Shown: one piece after another, positions 5,248-8,068 of the stretch | How the letters are laid out: every line of letters starts with the position of its first letter | How positions within the stretch are numbered: the stretch's first letter is position 1 | Source of the DNA: Pseudomonadales bacterium | GTDB lineage: Bacteria > Pseudomonadota > Gammaproteobacteria > Pseudomonadales > UBA3067 | Length of the DNA stretch: 8,068 bases | Assembly (NCBI GenBank): GCA_016763235.1 | Contig: JAESUE010000003.1 | Span: forward strand, 1-8,068 | Reading direction: 5' to 3' | Made by a program: the position numbers and the translations under genes | The notes under the pieces: model-generated | What the model saw: the letters and a program-made list of their open reading frames with translations, nothing else | The model's database searches: none | Told to the model about the DNA's origin: nothing

Positions 5248-7983
5248 ATGCCAAGTGAGACAGCTTCCAAGCAGGTTATTGATAATCAAGGGCCGCTTCG
5301 TGATGATATCCGCATTATGGGACGTTTGCTGGGGGATACTATCTGTGAGCAGGCGGGAACTGACGTGTATAACCTCGTGGAGAAAATTCGTTTGCTGTCT
5401 AAGGACGCAGCGAATGGTAATGAGCAGGCTATTGCTGACTTAAAGTCCTTGCTCTCTGATCTTGATGATACGCATTTGGTTCCTATTGTGCGTTCATTTG
5501 GCCACCTACTCAACCTTATGAATATTGCGGAACAACAGCATCGCGTGCGACGTTTACGTCAGTCGCGCAAGACCACCACATCAGCCGTTTACCGAAAATC
5601 TCTAGATCACCTACTGGAATACTTTCTGGAGCAGGGTATTCCCAAAGAAACGATCATCGAAAGTTTCGAGTCCTGTCGTATTGAGCTTGTTTTGACGGCC
5701 CATCCCACGGAAGTGACGCGTAGAACGATTAGCCAAAAACATGACCATATCGGATCATTGCTTGCTTCTCGCGATCGTAGCGATATGACGGAATATGGCG
5801 CTGCTCGATTTGAAGAGTTGCTGAGGAATGAAATCGCAGCCGTGTGGGCGACTGATGAAATTCGCCATCACAAACCCACGCCTATTGATGAGGCAAAGTG
5901 GGGCTTTTCCACGGTTGAACAAACCCTTTGGCAAGCGGTGCCAGATTATCTACGTTATGTGGATTTTAAATTACGTAAACACTTGGGGGAGGGGCTGAGC
6001 TTGCAGGCTAGCCCAATACGTTTCGCTTCATGGATGGGTGGCGACCGGGATGGCAACCCTAACGTAACCGCCCAAACTACCAACGAAGTGTGTTGGTTAT
6101 CTCGTTGGCAAGCCGCAGACTTGTTGCATCGAGATGTTAATGCCTTGCGCAATGAGCTATCTATGTCTACCTGCAATGATGAGCTCAAAGAGCTTGCGGG
6201 TAATCATGCTGAACCATACCGCGTACTGCTTCGTAGTGTTCGGGATCGATTGGCAAAAACACGGGATTACTTGTCAGCAAGGCTTGATGGCCATCGTTTG
6301 GATGAAGAGGGGGTATATGTCGACACCGAGGAGTTGAAAGCACCCTTAATGCTTTGCTACGACTCTCTGGTTGAGAAAGGGATGTCTCGTATCGCCGAAG
6401 GCAGGCTGACGGATATAATTCGTCGACTTAACTGTTTTGGGCTTAATCTGCTGCCCCTTGACTTGCGCCAGGAATCGGCTCGGCATGCCGAAGTTCTTGA
6501 TGCAGTGACACGTTATGTTGGCTTGGGGAATTATTTAGATTGGAGTGAACAGCAGCGAGTTGATTTTCTTGTCGCAGAACTGGAAGGGCGTCGCCCTTTA
6601 ATTCCCTCTGAATTTTTTGAACAAAACCTACGCTCCAGCTATTTGGATCAACTTAAAGTACAGGTCGATTATCCAATAGAAAATGTCTATGAGGTGCTGG
6701 CAACCTTTAAGGCCATTTGCCAGCATCCCCGCAGCAGTTTCGCGAACTACATTATTTCAATGGCCCATGGTGCCTCAGACACTCTTGCCGTTATGCTTTT
6801 ACAGCGCGAAGCCGGCGTACTTGAAGCATTGCCTGTGATGCCACTATTTGAAACCTTTGATGACTTGAATCACTCTGGGCGAGTTATCGAGCAGCTATTC
6901 CAGATCGATGGTTATATCGAGCGAACAGGTGCCAAGCAAGGGGTGATGATTGGCTACTCTGATTCTGCAAAGGACGCTGGCTTTCTTGCCGCTTCCTGGG
7001 CGCAATATCGGGCGCAGGAACAGCTGGTGGATATTTGTAAACGATACGGGGTGCGCCTAGAGCTGTTTCATGGTCGCGGAGGCTCAATGAGCCGTGGAGG
7101 CGGGTCTGCCCATGATGCACTGCTTTCCCAACCACCCGGAGCCGTTGATGGACATGTGCGAATCACCGAACAAGGAGAGATGATCCGCTTCAAGTTTGGT
7201 TTAAGTGGTATCGCCTTACGAACTCTTGAGCTATACACCTGCGCCACACTTGAGGCGACATTGGTTCCACCGCCTGCGCCAACCGAACAGTGGCGCAAGG
7301 AAATGGACACCTTGACCGAAAGCGCGCTAAGCAGCTATCGGGATACGGTGCAGGACGAAGATTTTCTGGACTATTTTCACAAGGCAACGCCGGAAAAAGA
7401 ACTGCAGCGGCTTTCCTTGGGAAGTCGGCCCGCAAAGCGTAGCTCGAAGGGTGGGATAGAAAGCTTAAGGGCGATACCTTGGGTGTTCGCCTGGACGCAA
7501 ACCCGACTGCTAGTGCCGGCTTGGTTAGGGACAGAGTGTGCCCTAGAGGCCTCCATCAAAAAAGGCCAGCTCGGCGTTATTCGAGATATGAATGCCAATT
7601 GGCATTATTTCTCTTCCATCATCGATATGCTCGAAATGGTCTTGGCAAAATCCTTTCCACTGGTTTCTGAATATTATGAGCACCGCCTCATGCCCGAAGG
7701 CGGTTCAAAAACCGGTGACCTGCTCAGGATAAGGCTTCAGCGAGCAATATCATCAGTATTGGCACTGCGCGGTGCCGACGACCTATTGCAGCAATCGAAT
7801 GTTATTCAGCGCTCCATATCCGTAAGAAATCCCTATGTGATGCCACTGCATTATCTTCAAGCTGAAATCATGTATCGGTTGAGGAAAGATGATGCAAAGG
7901 ATAGTAGTCAGCAGGAGGTTTATGAGCAAGCGCTGAAAATTTCCATTGCCAGCATTGCGGCGGGAGTGAGGAATACGGGGTAA
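5248..7983 (+). CDS. ppc: Phosphoenolpyruvate carboxylase
   Basis: Cytoplasmic anaplerotic enzyme: PEP plus bicarbonate gives oxaloacetate and phosphate, feeding the TCA cycle and aspartate-family synthesis. From the ATG at 5248 it has 911 residues, slightly longer than E. coli's 883; about 14 extra residues sit at the N-terminus. Seen: VLTAHPTEVTRRT with catalytic His152 (His138 in E. coli), WMGGDRDGNPNVTAQTT from 262, LDLRQESARH, GYSDSAKDAG from 569 with Lys575 (Lys546 region of E. coli), the mobile loop FHGRGGSMSRGGG with Arg610 (Arg587), ALLSQPPG, ITEQGEMIRFKFGL, and the invariant C-terminal RNTG (908-911). All residues I can name for catalysis are present. The family is usually inhibited by aspartate or malate and activated by acetyl-CoA; the C-terminal asparagine of the inhibitor site (Asn909) is kept. 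The leader carries a 12-pair hairpin; no clear promoter is visible. Confidence 0.98.
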   Translation: MPSETASKQVIDNQGPLRDDIRIMGRLLGDTICEQAGTDVYNLVEKIRLLSKDAANGNEQAIADLKSLLSDLDDTHLVPIVRSFGHLLNLMNIAEQQHRVRRLRQSRKTTTSAVYRKSLDHLLEYFLEQGIPKETIIESFESCRIELVLTAHPTEVTRRTISQKHDHIGSLLASRDRSDMTEYGAARFEELLRNEIAAVWATDEIRHHKPTPIDEAKWGFSTVEQTLWQAVPDYLRYVDFKLRKHLGEGLSLQASPIRFASWMGGDRDGNPNVTAQTTNEVCWLSRWQAADLLHRDVNALRNELSMSTCNDELKELAGNHAEPYRVLLRSVRDRLAKTRDYLSARLDGHRLDEEGVYVDTEELKAPLMLCYDSLVEKGMSRIAEGRLTDIIRRLNCFGLNLLPLDLRQESARHAEVLDAVTRYVGLGNYLDWSEQQRVDFLVAELEGRRPLIPSEFFEQNLRSSYLDQLKVQVDYPIENVYEVLATFKAICQHPRSSFANYIISMAHGASDTLAVMLLQREAGVLEALPVMPLFETFDDLNHSGRVIEQLFQIDGYIERTGAKQGVMIGYSDSAKDAGFLAASWAQYRAQEQLVDICKRYGVRLELFHGRGGSMSRGGGSAHDALLSQPPGAVDGHVRITEQGEMIRFKFGLSGIALRTLELYTCATLEATLVPPPAPTEQWRKEMDTLTESALSSYRDTVQDEDFLDYFHKATPEKELQRLSLGSRPAKRSSKGGIESLRAIPWVFAWTQTRLLVPAWLGTECALEASIKKGQLGVIRDMNANWHYFSSIIDMLEMVLAKSFPLVSEYYEHRLMPEGGSKTGDLLRIRLQRAISSVLALRGADDLLQQSNVIQRSISVRNPYVMPLHYLQAEIMYRLRKDDAKDSSQQEVYEQALKISIASIAAGVRNTG

Positions 7984-8018
7984 ATCTGCGGTTACCTTTA
8001 CTAAAAATGGAGATTGTC

Positions 8019-8068
8019 ATGTTCCCAAAGGAATTCTATATCGTTCCAGAAGAGCTTTTCAGAATCGG
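8019..8068 (+). CDS. Start of a downstream gene, truncated by the window edge
   Basis: An ATG at 8019 opens 16 codons (MFPKEFYIVPEELFRI) that remain open to the window end. GGAG at 8009-8012 lies 6 bases upstream, good spacing. An in-frame ATG at 8007 is an alternative start. It begins only 35 bases after the ppc stop with no terminator visible, so it could be co-transcribed with ppc. Too short to identify. Confidence 0.5.
   Translation, partial: MFPKEFYIVPEELFRI

Overview
The window is a stretch of gammaproteobacterial chromosome carrying mostly housekeeping genes, all on the + strand. The serS-cysG adjacency, the CysG fusion type, the PurU and PEP carboxylase sequences and the moderate GC content fit a marine gammaproteobacterium. 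Cellvibrionales-type bacteria (Teredinibacter, Saccharophagus and relatives) are my best guess, from general resemblance only; the genus cannot be settled by eye.

Layout. 1-660 is the C-terminal half of serS (seryl-tRNA synthetase), cut by the window edge. 727-2130 is cysG, the fused siroheme synthase. 2199-3041 is purU (formyltetrahydrofolate deformylase). The gaps between these three are only 66 and 68 bases and show no convincing terminator, so they may be co-transcribed. 3042-3439 is a gap of about 400 bases with no believable gene. It holds a candidate dispersed intergenic repeat with an internal 23-base tandem period, a short terminator-like hairpin, and an AT-rich leader. 3440-4189 encodes an unusual membrane protein: a thioredoxin-like N-terminal domain followed by a four-helix, MerC-like membrane part, with three CxxC pairs. 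4266-5144 is an alpha/beta hydrolase preceded by a perfect 8-base inverted repeat. 5248-7983 is ppc (phosphoenolpyruvate carboxylase), with a strong hairpin in its leader. At 8019 a new reading frame with a good ribosome binding site starts and runs off the window.

How the genes fit together. serS, cysG, purU and ppc serve separate core pathways: translation, siroheme for sulfite/nitrite reduction, one-carbon/formate supply for purines, and anaplerotic oxaloacetate. They are neighbours rather than one system. The only accessory-looking part is the 3042-5144 interval. I see no CRISPR array, insertion sequence, phage gene, tRNA or defence island. The best candidate for something undescribed is the three-CxxC membrane protein at 3440-4189, followed by the repeat element upstream of it and the ppc leader hairpin.
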